Shown: positions 47,713 to 57,576 of the stretch, one piece after another
How positions within the stretch are numbered: position 1 is the stretch's first letter
Layout: each line of letters opens with the position of its first letter
From: Acidobacteriota bacterium
Lineage (GTDB): Bacteria > Acidobacteriota > Terriglobia > Terriglobales > SCQP01
Direction: 5' to 3'
Assembly (NCBI GenBank): GCA_027459505.1
Contig: DAIDIE010000030.1
Location: 1-63,213 of the forward strand
DNA length: 63,213 bases
Translations under genes and position numbers: made by a program
The notes under the pieces: generated by a model
Told to the model about the DNA's origin: nothing
Seen by the model: only the letters and a program-made list of their open reading frames with translations
Database searches by the model: none

Positions 47713-50700
47713 CTAATTCGTGGTGACCGAGAAGCTGTTTACGGCAAGGCCCTGACCGCCCTGCCACACTTCAAAGCCATACTCCACGTCAATCAGATAC
47801 CACGACGGACTCAGCGCCGCGGTTCCAGAGGCGTCGCCTACCGCCTGTTCCTGAGTCGCGTCCGTGAAGATCGGGATCAGGTTCAGGTTGCTCACTGACG
47901 TCACCGGGTTGTTGAGCACGTAGGAGACCACGTTCCATTCCGGAGAGCTGCCAAAGCGGGCAACCCAAACGGTCCACGACATGCCGTCAATGGTGACCGT
48001 TCTGACTGGAGAGCCGCCAGGCTGCGGACAGTTGCTGGCATCGCAGGAATGGTTGATCCAGATCATCACCTCCGTGCCATTGGGCTGGCCGCTGGTGGTT
48101 GGCGTCTGATTGAACCAGATGTCGTAGGCGTCGTCGTTGGCGTAAACATCGCCCTGGGTGTTGATGTTGACGCTCGAGACCGCTGTCTTCAACTGGCTCT
48201 CCTGAATCGGCAAATGCGTATCGGCCGCACTGGTACAGGTGCCCCAATGGCAACCAAAATAGATCGATGCATACGTCTTCGGAGCGGTCGAAGCTGACGT
48301 GTAGTCGTTGGCGCCGAAGTTGGCGTTGAGATTGAAGCCCACCGCCGAGGTGCTCATCACCGCGGTTTGCGGGTCAGTGGAATTCCATTCATCGGATTGG
48401 TAGGTGTAATCGCCGCAGGGGAAGTTGTACGTGCCCCACGGCCCCGAGACGGTGGACCCGTCACCGGCGCAGCTCGCGGTCGAGCTGGTGACGTTGAGCG
48501 TCACACAACTCTGCGCGCTGTTGTAGGTGTTGGTGTCGCTCGGCGTGAACGTGGTGCACAACTGCACGTTGCCGGCGGTGTTCATCACCGTGCCAGCCGC
48601 CGGGTTATAGGCGAAGCTGCCCGCCACCGCGCTGCCATTCACCGTCGCCGTGGCGTCCAACTGCGTCGAACTGAGCGCCGTTCCCACCGGCACAGGCGCC
48701 GGAGTAGGCCAGTTGATCGTAGGTGTCAGCTTGCCGCCACTGACCACGTCAATGCCGCTCACTTTGGGATAGTTGGCCGCTCCCACCGTGAACGCGATGG
48801 TGATGTTCCCATTGCTGTCGGCGGTGGTGGTGAAGCTCTTGACGATGGCGATGTTTTCCCCACCGGCGGCCGCGAAGATGTCGAAATTGGTCAGCACCTG
48901 CTGTCCGTTGATGGAGACGTTGAACTCCCGCTGTCCCGCGGCGGTCCAGTAAATCTCCGCGAAGTGCAGGTTCACGGTGTACGTTGCGCCGGCAGTAAGC
49001 CCCGGCACGGTGTAAGTGAAGCCCGAGCTGCCGTAGCGCTCGGTCTGGTACACCGATTGCGGCGCCGGATTGCTCACCTTGGAGGTGTCGATGGCGCTGG
49101 TGGTCGAGGCAGTGCTTCCCCCGGAGAAGTATTCGTCGGCCGCCCAGGCGCCGCTCGCCCCGCCTCCGGCATTGACGCTGATTTCCGTCGCCGCCGGATT
49201 CACCGTGATCGACACCGAAGCGCTGGCGCTGGTATAAGACGAGGTATCCGTAGGCGTAAATTGCACGTTCAGCGTCTGTGTGCCCACCGGCAACACCGTC
49301 CCCGCCGCCGGATTGTAGCTGAACGTCCCGGGCACCGCCGAGCCATTGCAGGAGGCGGTCGCATCCAATTGCGTCGAACCCAGGGCCGTGCCATAAGTGA
49401 TCGGCGCGGGAGTGGCCCAGTTGATCGTGGTCGTGCATGTCGAACTGGTCGAGGTCACGTCCAGGACCACGCTCCCTGTGGCGCTGTTGTAGTCCACCGT
49501 GTCGCTTGGTGTAAACGTGACGTTGAGCGCCACGTTTCCGGCGGTGTTCATCACCGTGCCGGCGGCTGGCGAGTAGCTGTAGCTGCCCGCAATGGCGCTG
49601 CCGTTCACCGTGGCGGCTGCATCCAACTGTGTCGAACTCAGCGCCGTGCCCACCGGCACGGCGGCTGGCGTGGGCCAGTTGATTACCGGCGTGACTTTTG
49701 CGGATGAGGAGGAGAGCACCTGGATGCCACTGACCACCGGATTGTTGGCGGCGCCGTTTTGGAAGTCAATGGTAATGGCACCGGAACCGCTGGCTGTCGC
49801 GGAGAAGGATTTATCGACTGCGATAAACGCTCCACCCGCGGCGGCCACGATGTCGAAGTTGGTCAGCACCTGCGTACCGTTGATCAGGACGTTGAACTGG
49901 CGCTGTCCCGGAGCGGTCCAGTAGTGCTCGGCAAAATGCAGCACCACAGTGTAGTTCGCCCCTGGCGTGAGGTTGGGAATCGTGTATGTGAAGCTGCCCC
50001 AGCGCTCGTTCTGGTAGACAAATTGCGGCGCCGGATTGGCCACCTGTGAGGTATCGACCACATTGGAGTAGCTCGCCGCGGTGCCGCCGGAATAATCCTG
50101 GTCGGCTGACCACGAGAAGGCGGCGCTGCCGCTGCCGGCGGCAATCGCGTCAACCGTTGCGGGCTGGGCGCCCTGCAGCGCGCGAATCTCGATGCCGCTG
50201 ACTTTGGGCTGGTCCGCCGCGCCCACCGTGAACTGAATCGTTATGCCCCCGCTGCTGCTGGCGGTCGCCGTAAACGATTTCACCACGGCGATGTTCTCGC
50301 CGCCGGCGGCGGCGAAAATGTCGAAGTTGGTCAGCACCTGTGTGCCATTGATCAGCACGTTGAACTCGCGCTTACCCGCCGCGGTCCAGTAAATCTCGGC
50401 GAAGTGCAACCCCACGTTGTAGCTGGCGCCCGGCTCCAGGTTGCTGATGTTGTAGGTGAAAGCGCCATAACGCTCGGTCTGGTAGACCGACTGTGGCGCC
50501 GGATCGGCGACATTGGCGGTGTTGATCGCCGCGGTGGTGGAGGCGGTCGAGCCTCCGGAAATCATTTCATCGGCCGCCCAGGCGCCGCTGGCGCCTCCCC
50601 CGCTGTTGATCTGCAGCACCGGCTCGCCCTGCACCACCTGGATGCCGCTCACCTTCGGCTGGTCCGCCGCGCCGGCGGCGAACTGAATGGCGATGGCGCC

Positions 50701-51180
50701 CGAACTGTTGGCTGTCGCTGTAAAGCTCTTGACGACGGCAATATCCTTGCCGCCAGCGGCGGCAAAGATATCAAAATTCGTCAGCACCTGTGTGCCGTTA
50801 ATCAGCACGTTAAACTGCCGGCTGCCGGCGCTGTTCCAGTAAATTTCAGCGAAATGCAAGTAGACCGTGTAGACGCCACCCGCCGTGAGGTTGGGGATGG
50901 TGTAGCTGAATGCGCCATAGCGTTCGCTCTGGTAAACCGCCTCCGGGGCGGTGCCCGAAACGCTGCTGGTGTTGATGGCGTCAGTGGTGCTGGATACTGA
51001 TCCGCCGGAATAGTAGGCGTCCGCCGCAAAGCTTCCCTGGGCGGCGCCGCCCGCGTTGATGGCGACGGTGGACTGCGCTCGCGCTCTCCCGGAGGTAACC
51101 ATCACCCCCAGCAGCAGCGCCAGCGCCAACAGGCCCGCCCGCCGGCTGCTCTGCCTCAGGCTGCGGAAATGCAACGTCAT
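47713..51180 (-). CDS. Secreted GH12 endoglucanase with four malectin and three Ig-like domains
   Basis: Modular extracellular enzyme of 1155 aa. GAGGAGAACAAT precedes the ATG. Signal peptide residues 1-35. Malectin (CBM57-like) domains 1-3 occupy about 36-490, each with AGG..G.W.AD..YSGG, YQ.ERYG.F.Y.I and LHFAEIYW motifs. Two Ig-like linkers, a fourth malectin and another Ig-like linker lead to a GH12 domain over the last ~250 residues. GH12 residues are GTEVMIWINHS (nucleophile Glu) and YLIDVEYGFEVWQGG (acid/base Glu), ending LAVNSFSV. GH12 enzymes cleave beta-1,4-glucan, xyloglucan or mixed-linkage glucan. The high similarity of the DNA repeats suggests recent domain duplication. Confidence 0.9.
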   Translation of the reverse strand: MTLHFRSLRQSSRRAGLLALALLLGVMVTSGRARAQSTVAINAGGAAQGSFAADAYYSGGSVSSTTDAINTSSVSGTAPEAVYQSERYGAFSYTIPNLTAGGVYTVYLHFAEIYWNSAGSRQFNVLINGTQVLTNFDIFAAAGGKDIAVVKSFTATANSSGAIAIQFAAGAADQPKVSGIQVVQGEPVLQINSGGGASGAWAADEMISGGSTASTTAAINTANVADPAPQSVYQTERYGAFTYNISNLEPGASYNVGLHFAEIYWTAAGKREFNVLINGTQVLTNFDIFAAAGGENIAVVKSFTATASSSGGITIQFTVGAADQPKVSGIEIRALQGAQPATVDAIAAGSGSAAFSWSADQDYSGGTAASYSNVVDTSQVANPAPQFVYQNERWGSFTYTIPNLTPGANYTVVLHFAEHYWTAPGQRQFNVLINGTQVLTNFDIVAAAGGAFIAVDKSFSATASGSGAITIDFQNGAANNPVVSGIQVLSSSSAKVTPVINWPTPAAVPVGTALSSTQLDAAATVNGSAIAGSYSYSPAAGTVMNTAGNVALNVTFTPSDTVDYNSATGSVVLDVTSTSSTCTTTINWATPAPITYGTALGSTQLDATASCNGSAVPGTFSYNPAAGTVLPVGTQTLNVQFTPTDTSSYTSASASVSITVNPAATEISVNAGGGASGAWAADEYFSGGSTASTTSAIDTSKVSNPAPQSVYQTERYGSSGFTYTVPGLTAGATYTVNLHFAEIYWTAAGQREFNVSINGQQVLTNFDIFAAAGGENIAIVKSFTTTADSNGNITIAFTVGAANYPKVSGIDVVSGGKLTPTINWPTPAPVPVGTALSSTQLDATATVNGSAVAGSFAYNPAAGTVMNTAGNVQLCTTFTPSDTNTYNSAQSCVTLNVTSSTASCAGDGSTVSGPWGTYNFPCGDYTYQSDEWNSTDPQTAVMSTSAVGFNLNANFGANDYTSASTAPKTYASIYFGCHWGTCTSAADTHLPIQESQLKTAVSSVNINTQGDVYANDDAYDIWFNQTPTTSGQPNGTEVMIWINHSCDASNCPQPGGSPVRTVTIDGMSWTVWVARFGSSPEWNVVSYVLNNPVTSVSNLNLIPIFTDATQEQAVGDASGTAALSPSWYLIDVEYGFEVWQGGQGLAVNSFSVTTN

Positions 51181-51612
51181 ATTGTTCTCCTCGTGCTTTG
51201 GTGGTTGATCTGAACAGCCACTTTGGCGCGCCCGCTGGAACCGCTCCTTGACGAAAAGGCCTGTTTCCGCTGCCCCTCAGCAGGTGGATCTTTGGCGCGA
51301 GCCAAGCCGCTGCAAACTCCGCTGAGTGTTGAGCGGAAGCACTTCGTGCGGAAGTTAAGGACTGCTAAATTAACACGCAAGCATTGAAAACAAATGACTT
51401 AGACGGGCGCTAAGGAAGCAGGAAAGTCGCTGTTCCCGGCGGCCGGCAGGCACGTAAAGACCCGTTAATCCCACGTAAGCCGCGCCAGAAGGTCGGAACA
51501 GGACGGCAGATGAAGGTGAGCCCAGGGAAAAATCCGCAGATGCCGCCGAGGGCCGCGCCGGCGGTGGAACGAACCGGCGGCGACTGCTTCGAGAGCGGGG
51601 CACGCGCCTGGC
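51181..51612 (-). promoter_or_regulatory. Upstream region of the GH12 gene with a candidate operator
   Basis: No gene in these 432 bp. A 6-bp dyad, TCCGCT, 8-nt spacer, AGCGGA, lies at 51318-51337. An AT-rich stretch near 51365-51385 on the minus strand (TTGCGTGTTAATTTAG) could hold the promoter. If the neighbouring sensor protein binds DNA, this is the first place to look. Confidence 0.4.
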
Positions 51613-53163
51613 TTACTCCGCCTCCACCGAAATCGCGTTCACCAGCGCGTAGTTCACTTCCGGCACAAAACGCAGGTCCAGCTTTCCGCGGTAATCGGGC
51701 GCCAGATTCCGGAAGCGGACCACCACCGCCCGGTGCCCGGCCTGATGCCGCAGCACGTCAAAGCGGGAGAGCAGCGCGGTTCCATTGCAACGGACATCAA
51801 ACTGCCGTGAACCCACACCGCCGAACCCGGAATTCTCTTTTCCCCAGTAGCTCTCGCGCAGCAGAAGGGTCACTTGATAACGGAAGCCTTTCGCCACCGG
51901 TATGTCGTAATCGAAGGTTCCGTAACGTTCATGAGTCAGCAACTTCCCAAAGCCGCTGGCGGGCTGGCCAGGGTCTTCCACATTGCGTCCACCCAACTCG
52001 TAGCGCTCGCTCCGCCAATGACCGCCCTCCGGATCGGTAAACAGCTGCGGCAAGGTGGATATTCGCACCGGATTCGGTCGCGCGCCGCGCTGCGGCAGGA
52101 TTTCAATGCCGCTCAACACGTCCTCTTCCGAGGTGAACTGCAGTCGAATCCGTCCGCTGGCGTCCGGTGAAACGTTGGCATACACCCGCTCGGTGGCGGT
52201 ATCAGTGCCCATGGCATCGGTCACCAGATCGAATGATTCATTGATGCCGTTGACGCTGTAGTTTTCCGTTTTTGTCAGCGCCTCAACGCCAGGCCGCGTC
52301 TCGGCAAACAGCAAATGCACCTCATACCGGCCCGGTTTGACGGGAATAGCGTAGGTAAACTCCCCTTCCCGTCCTGCCTCGAAGAGGGCGGCATCCGAAG
52401 TGCGATAGAGTTGCGCTACTGTTCGCTGGTAGGTGTGCCCACCGGAAAAATAGCGATCGCTCAGCCAGCGCAAGCCATCGGAGTCGACGTAAGCGGCAGT
52501 GGAACCACAGCGGATGCGCAGCCCCTGGGACAACAGGTCGGGCGTCTCCCGCACCCGCGTAAACAGTCCCTTGGCATGCAGACTGCCGCCAACACTGGGC
52601 GTCAACAGCACCCAGGCGCTCTCGCGTGCCCGGCGCACCAGCCACCATCCGGCGCCCATCGCAACAGCGGCCAGCAGAGTGATGGCGGTAGCGAGCGCCG
52701 GCAACCGCCACCGCGCTGCAAGCGCTTTCGCTCCTGCTGGCGCGCCGTCCCTGGCCGCTTGTTCGGCCAGCGCGGCCGCCAACTCTTCCGCTGGCGTCGG
52801 GACAAACTCCGGCGCGTAAGAGCCGGGCGGCAAAACGATGCGCAGCGGGTCGCGCCGCCCCTCTCCGGCGTAATAGGCCTTCAGGCGGCGGCGCAACTGG
52901 TGCAGATCTACTCGGACAATCGCGTCGGCCTGCGGATCAAAATTGGCGGGACGGCCCAGCGCCTCGACCGCGATGTTGTATTCCTTGATGGCCTCTCCAC
53001 GCCCTTCAAACCGCTCGTCACAGAGGTAGCTCAGGATGCGCGACAGCTTGACGGCTTTCTGAAACTGCGATGAGCGCAGAACCCGCTCCAGCGCCTCGCG
53101 CTCCGCCGCTGCGTTTTGCGGGGCGCCGCCCGCATCCCCAATTTCCAGGTGAAGTTCCCTCAT
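51613..53163 (-). CDS. Winged-helix / transmembrane / malectin protein: candidate one-component sugar sensor
   Basis: 516 aa from the ATG at 53163. Residues ~20-120 form a cytoplasmic domain common in Acidobacteria and resembling a winged helix (LSRILSYLCDERFEGRGEAI, IVRVDLHQLRRRLKAYYAGE, PLRIVLPPGSYAPEF). One membrane helix follows (about 150-175, LPALATAITLLAAVAMGAGW). The remainder is two malectin-like domains (RYFSGGHTYQ ... GEFTYAIPVKPGRYEVHLLF and RYELGGRN ... YGTFDYDIPVAKGFRYQVTL), outside the membrane. This is the layout of CadC/ToxR-type regulators with a carbohydrate-binding sensor. It sits between the GH81 and GH12 genes, whose products carry the same malectin fold. DNA binding is inference. 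Confidence 0.82.
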   Translation of the reverse strand: MRELHLEIGDAGGAPQNAAAEREALERVLRSSQFQKAVKLSRILSYLCDERFEGRGEAIKEYNIAVEALGRPANFDPQADAIVRVDLHQLRRRLKAYYAGEGRRDPLRIVLPPGSYAPEFVPTPAEELAAALAEQAARDGAPAGAKALAARWRLPALATAITLLAAVAMGAGWWLVRRARESAWVLLTPSVGGSLHAKGLFTRVRETPDLLSQGLRIRCGSTAAYVDSDGLRWLSDRYFSGGHTYQRTVAQLYRTSDAALFEAGREGEFTYAIPVKPGRYEVHLLFAETRPGVEALTKTENYSVNGINESFDLVTDAMGTDTATERVYANVSPDASGRIRLQFTSEEDVLSGIEILPQRGARPNPVRISTLPQLFTDPEGGHWRSERYELGGRNVEDPGQPASGFGKLLTHERYGTFDYDIPVAKGFRYQVTLLLRESYWGKENSGFGGVGSRQFDVRCNGTALLSRFDVLRHQAGHRAVVVRFRNLAPDYRGKLDLRFVPEVNYALVNAISVEAE

Positions 53164-53296
53164 AGACGATTCATTGCCGCTCAAGTGAAGCCATTGTACT
53201 TGGCCATCTCGGGACCGTCCAGATAGCGGAGGCGTATTTCGCGCGGGCATGCGGGCCTTCGATGGGCGGCTCGCGAACATCAGCTGCTCACCACAC

Positions 53297-53337
53297 AAAA
53301 AGCTGGGGGGCGGCGCCGCGCCGCGGCCCCGCCCCCC
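53297..53337 (-). terminator. Intrinsic terminator of the GH81 gene
   Basis: On the minus strand a GGGGGGCGG/CCGCCCCCC stem with a GC-rich inner loop is followed after three bases by TTTTTGTG. It is about 58 bp after the GH81 stop. Confidence 0.8.
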
Positions 53338-53394
53338 TCGATAAACGCTTACGGCACGCTCGCCGCAAGCCTTGCTTAGACTGCATTGCCGCCG

Positions 53395-56300
53395 CTAATG
53401 GCAGCAGGTATTGGAAGTCCAGATGGCGCTTCCAGCGGAGTTGTAGATCACCATGTTGCCATCCGTTTGAATGGCCAGGTAATCGCCCGGGTTGTTCGAG
53501 GTGTTGGAGGCCCAGTTTGCGCCGGCGTTGGTGTAGGTCACCAGGTTGCCGTCCGCCTGCATGATGGCCGCTACCGTGGACTGTCCGTTCGTGCCGGTCG
53601 CCCACAGCGCGGTGCTCCCCTCATACAGCACCAGGTTGCCGTCGCTCTGCTGCGACAGCGTGAAGCGGCTGTCGCAGGAAAGCTGCGTCTGCCCCGGCAA
53701 CAACTCCTGGTTGGCGGTCATCTTGCCGCATTGGGCGTTGTCCCCGGTCACGGTGAAGCCGCTGATCTTCGGCTGATCCGCCGCCCCCGTGGTCAACTGA
53801 ATCACCACCTGCCCACTCGAGCTGGTGGTCGTGGTGAAGTTTTCCTCGATGGCCTTGTACTGCCCACCCGCCGCGGCGAGGATGTCGAAGTTGGTCAACA
53901 CCTGCACGCCGTTGATCAGCACATTGAACTGCCGCTGTCCCGCGCTGGTCCAGTAGTTCTCCGAGAAATAGAGTTTTACTGTGGCCTGCACGTTAGGCGC
54001 AAACCCGCCCACAGTGTAGGTCGACGGGCCCCAGCGCTCGGTCTGGAAGACGGCCTGCGGCGGCACCGGCGCCGACACCAGCGACGTGTCAATGGCGTTG
54101 CTGGTCGAGGCCGTGTTGCCGCCCGAGTACAGGGCGTCGGCAATAAACGCGCCGCTCGGGCCGCCTCCGCTGTTATCCGAAACGCTGACCGCCTGGCCAA
54201 TCCCCGAACTGGCGGAGTTGGAGGCGGGTTCGACATCGATGCCGCTGATCTTTGGCTGATCCGCCGCACCCACCGTGAATTGAATGACGATCTGGCCACT
54301 GGAGTTGGCGGTGGCCGGGAACGTCTTCACGATGGCCTTGTCGGCCGCTCCCGCGGCGGCAATGATGTCGAAGTTGGTCAGTACCTGCGTTCCATTGATG
54401 ATCACGTTGAACTCACGCTGTCCCGTGGCCGTCCAATAGATCTCGGCGAAGTGCAGGTTGACGTTGTAATTGGCCCCGGCGGTCAATCCGCCGATGGTGT
54501 AGGTGGAGGCGCCCCAACGTTCGGTTTGGTAGACCGCCTGCGGCGCCGGATTGCTCACCAATGAAGTATCGATAGTCGCGGTGGTCGAGGCCGCGCTGCC
54601 GCCGGAGTAATCCTCGTCGGCCACCCAGCTTCCGCTGGCCGCGCCCCCACTGTTGATGAGCGTGCCGCTGGTGCTGCCGCCGCCTCCGCCCGTTCCGCCG
54701 CTGCTGACCGCCTCCACATCGATACCACTGACTTTCGGCTGGTCCGCCGCGCCCACCGTGAACTGCACCACGATCTGGCCGCTGGCGTTGGCCGTCGCGG
54801 AGAAGGTCTTCACGATGGCCTTGTCGGCCGCCCCCGCCGCCGCGATGATATCGAAGTTGGTCAGCACCTGCGTGCCGTTGATCAGCACGTTGAATTCACG
54901 TTGCCCGGTGGTGGTCCAATAGATTTCGGCAAAGTGCAGGTTGACGTTGTAGCTGCCACCCGCGGTGAGTCCGCCGATGGTGTAGGTAAAGGCTCCCCAG
55001 CGTTCGGTCTGGTAGACCGCCTGTGGCGCCGGATTGCTCACCAGCGAGGTGTCAATCGTCGCCGTGGTGGAGGCGCTATTGCCGCCGGAGAAGTCCGCGT
55101 CGGCCAGCCAACTGCCGGAAGCCGAGCCGCCCGCGTTGATCATCACGCTGCTCGCGCTGCCGCCGCCGCTGCCGCCGCCTCCGGTCCCTCCCCCGCCGCT
55201 GCCGCCACCGCTGGTGCCAGTGGTCCCATTGCCGCCGCTTATGGTGAAGCTTTGGTTATCCGTCTGCAGCGTTCCCGGCGCAACCGAAAGGCTCGCGCCA
55301 TCGCTGAAATTCACGGTAATGGTCGTGCTGCTGGGATTAAAGGCCGCGTGCGTCACCGCGCCCGTGCTGGGGTTCTTGAACACGGCGTAGAGCGGCGTAT
55401 TCGCCGTCACCGCCTCGTCCACCTCGCCCAGCTTCTGCAGATTGCTCAGCCAGTAGTACTCGTGCGCCTTGGTCTCGCCGTCAAATACATAGCTGGTGCT
55501 GTTGAATTCATTGAGCGCCGTGCTGGGATCGTAAAAGGCCTGGTACTCTTCCGTGAGGTCGGGCCAATTACTGCTGCTGGTGCTGAAGCTGCCGCCATCC
55601 AGGCTGACAATCTCATTGAAGTTGGTCTGGTTGTAGGCCGGGTCGCGGCCCAGGTACAGCGAGCCGCCGGTGAAGGGCAGGAACTCGATGTCGTGCTCCA
55701 GATCGGGCACCGCGCTGAACCAGGTTCCCGTGTCGCTCTTCGCGTCAAAGACGTTGGCCACTTCCACCCGATTGAAGCCAGAGGGGAAGGTCTTCACCGA
55801 TCCGTCGTTGAACCAGTAGTCGTAAACCGAGTTGATTTCCGTCGTGTAGAGGTAGATACCCTCGTTTTCGACGGCGCTGTTGCCGGTCGCCGCGCCGTAA
55901 AGGATCAGTCCCACCCAGGCGTTCACCGCCTCCGAGCTGGACTCCTCGTTGCCGCCGTCCCCGAATGGCGCCTGCCCCGCCGCCCATGAGTGGCCGCCAT
56001 AGACGTCAAAGTAGCGCAGGTAGGGGAACATGCTGTCGCCGCGCTGGTCTTCCGCGATGTCGCGCCGCAGCAGGTCAATCATGCCTCCGTAATTGCTGGA
56101 GGTGAGGAAGTTCGGGTCAAACATGTCCGCCAATGCGGCGGCGTGAATCCAGTACCCGTAATGGAAGTGGTGATCGTTGAGGCTGGTATCGGTGCCGTAG
56201 CTGGCCGGATAGCCGATCAGCGTGCCCCAGTTGCTGTCGTAATAGAACAGGTCGCTGGTCTTGCCCCCGCCGGCGTTGAACCAGGTCTGGTACTCGCCCT

Positions 56301-57576
56301 CCAGCCCGCTCAGAAAGTTGTTGTAGTCGGTGGTGTCGCCAATCGTCTTGGTGATGGGCAAAAGCTGCGCCATGCGGTTCAACTGCTTGCCCAGGCCATA
56401 GGTCTCGTTGTCGGTGAAGTGGTTCCCTTCCCCCGCCACCGTGTTGATAAAGCCCTGCATGCTGGAGGCGTTGTAGTTCCCCGTCGGCGGCAGGAACGGC
56501 AGCACTCCGGGATACTCCATCGCCGTGGTGAACGAGGTACCGCTCAACACGTCCATGGTTCCACGCGGGCTGGCGTAGGTGTAGCTCGTGTTGATCGAGC
56601 TGCCGGAGAGAAAGCTGTACTGATGGGGGTACAGCGCCATCAGGAACCCGGTGTTGGTCCCCTCCATCGCCTGCGTCGTCACCGTAAACGTGGTCGACAC
56701 CTGCGAAGTCGACTGGTTGTAACTATAGGTCGCCTGCGTATTGGTGGGAAACGAGAAGGCGTAGCCGGCGTAGGTGTTCAGCGCCGCCTGACTCGGCAGG
56801 ATGGCCAGTGAAAAGTAGTTGTGTCCGGAGGGCGGATTGCAGGTCAGGGTCGCCGACCCAATGCCGCTCCAACTCCCGCCGCTGGGGCAGAACAGTCCAT
56901 AGTTGCTGCTGCCGATGCTCACGCCCAGCACGTTGCCGTTGTTGGCAAACACCGTCGGGGTTCCCGAGAAGGTCACCTGCGGCGCGCTGCCGTTGGTGTA
57001 CATGTAGACGAACGGCATGCCGCGCCCGATACGCAGCGTCATTGGTCCCCAATTGAGGTCCACCGTCCAGTCGGAAAAGGCGGAGACGTTGACCGCCGAA
57101 GCGTTCAGGCCCGCCACCCCCAGCGTGAGGTCGTTCTGAAAAGGTTTGTTAAACCACGTCCCGTTGTTGTTGACGCCGTTGAAGTAGCCCATCTCCAGTC
57201 CGTTGGCGTTGGTCTGCACCGAGAGCGGCTCGGGAAACATGTAGTAGGGACCGTTGTTGGAGGTCACCACGCCAAGCGGATTCCAGTTCTTGGCCGTCCA
57301 GAACTTGTGTGTGGCCACCGGACCCGAATAGGTGCGGTAAATGGTGGATTGCGGCGCGGTATTGCCCGCCGGCAGCGCCGTCGTGTAGCTGCCCGCGCCG
57401 ACATTGACCACCTGCGCGGAAGCGCCCACCGCTACTCCACACACCACCAGGAGCAGGGACAGAAGCTTGAAAATGTTACGGGAAAAGCGAGCGGCGTGGT
57501 CTTGCGTCTCGGGCTTGCCGCGGCGAGAGCCGCCCTCAGTCGGGGCGGCGGATGATGCAAGCACAACAGAGGACAT
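53395..57576 (-). CDS. Secreted GH81 endo-beta-1,3-glucanase with three malectin domains and a B-lectin
   Basis: 1393 aa from the ATG at 57576, which has GAGGGA just upstream. Signal anchor/peptide near residues 30-55. GH81 catalytic region about 60-790: DHHFHYGYWIHAAALAD, GGNEESSSEAVNAWVGLILY (catalytic Glu residues) and LEHDIEFLPFTGGSLYLGRD. A Gly/Ser-rich linker leads to three malectin domains of ~145 aa joined by Gly/Ser and Ala/Ser linkers. The last ~110 residues are a bulb-type mannose-binding lectin fold, three copies of Q.DGN.V.Y (QSDGNLVLY, QADGNLVTY, QTDGNMVIY). GH81 attacks laminarin, callose and fungal beta-1,3-glucan. Lectin plus malectin probably anchors the enzyme on the wall of fungi or plants. 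Confidence 0.92.
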   Translation of the reverse strand: MSSVVLASSAAPTEGGSRRGKPETQDHAARFSRNIFKLLSLLLVVCGVAVGASAQVVNVGAGSYTTALPAGNTAPQSTIYRTYSGPVATHKFWTAKNWNPLGVVTSNNGPYYMFPEPLSVQTNANGLEMGYFNGVNNNGTWFNKPFQNDLTLGVAGLNASAVNVSAFSDWTVDLNWGPMTLRIGRGMPFVYMYTNGSAPQVTFSGTPTVFANNGNVLGVSIGSSNYGLFCPSGGSWSGIGSATLTCNPPSGHNYFSLAILPSQAALNTYAGYAFSFPTNTQATYSYNQSTSQVSTTFTVTTQAMEGTNTGFLMALYPHQYSFLSGSSINTSYTYASPRGTMDVLSGTSFTTAMEYPGVLPFLPPTGNYNASSMQGFINTVAGEGNHFTDNETYGLGKQLNRMAQLLPITKTIGDTTDYNNFLSGLEGEYQTWFNAGGGKTSDLFYYDSNWGTLIGYPASYGTDTSLNDHHFHYGYWIHAAALADMFDPNFLTSSNYGGMIDLLRRDIAEDQRGDSMFPYLRYFDVYGGHSWAAGQAPFGDGGNEESSSEAVNAWVGLILYGAATGNSAVENEGIYLYTTEINSVYDYWFNDGSVKTFPSGFNRVEVANVFDAKSDTGTWFSAVPDLEHDIEFLPFTGGSLYLGRDPAYNQTNFNEIVSLDGGSFSTSSSNWPDLTEEYQAFYDPSTALNEFNSTSYVFDGETKAHEYYWLSNLQKLGEVDEAVTANTPLYAVFKNPSTGAVTHAAFNPSSTTITVNFSDGASLSVAPGTLQTDNQSFTISGGNGTTGTSGGGSGGGGTGGGGSGGGSASSVMINAGGSASGSWLADADFSGGNSASTTATIDTSLVSNPAPQAVYQTERWGAFTYTIGGLTAGGSYNVNLHFAEIYWTTTGQREFNVLINGTQVLTNFDIIAAAGAADKAIVKTFSATANASGQIVVQFTVGAADQPKVSGIDVEAVSSGGTGGGGGSTSGTLINSGGAASGSWVADEDYSGGSAASTTATIDTSLVSNPAPQAVYQTERWGASTYTIGGLTAGANYNVNLHFAEIYWTATGQREFNVIINGTQVLTNFDIIAAAGAADKAIVKTFPATANSSGQIVIQFTVGAADQPKISGIDVEPASNSASSGIGQAVSVSDNSGGGPSGAFIADALYSGGNTASTSNAIDTSLVSAPVPPQAVFQTERWGPSTYTVGGFAPNVQATVKLYFSENYWTSAGQRQFNVLINGVQVLTNFDILAAAGGQYKAIEENFTTTTSSSGQVVIQLTTGAADQPKISGFTVTGDNAQCGKMTANQELLPGQTQLSCDSRFTLSQQSDGNLVLYEGSTALWATGTNGQSTVAAIMQADGNLVTYTNAGANWASNTSNNPGDYLAIQTDGNMVIYNSAGSAIWTSNTCCH

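Noticed and set aside
48367-49707. 446-codon Arg/Gly/His-rich open frame on the plus strand
   Set aside because: It is a shadow of the malectin repeats in the GH12 gene on the minus strand.
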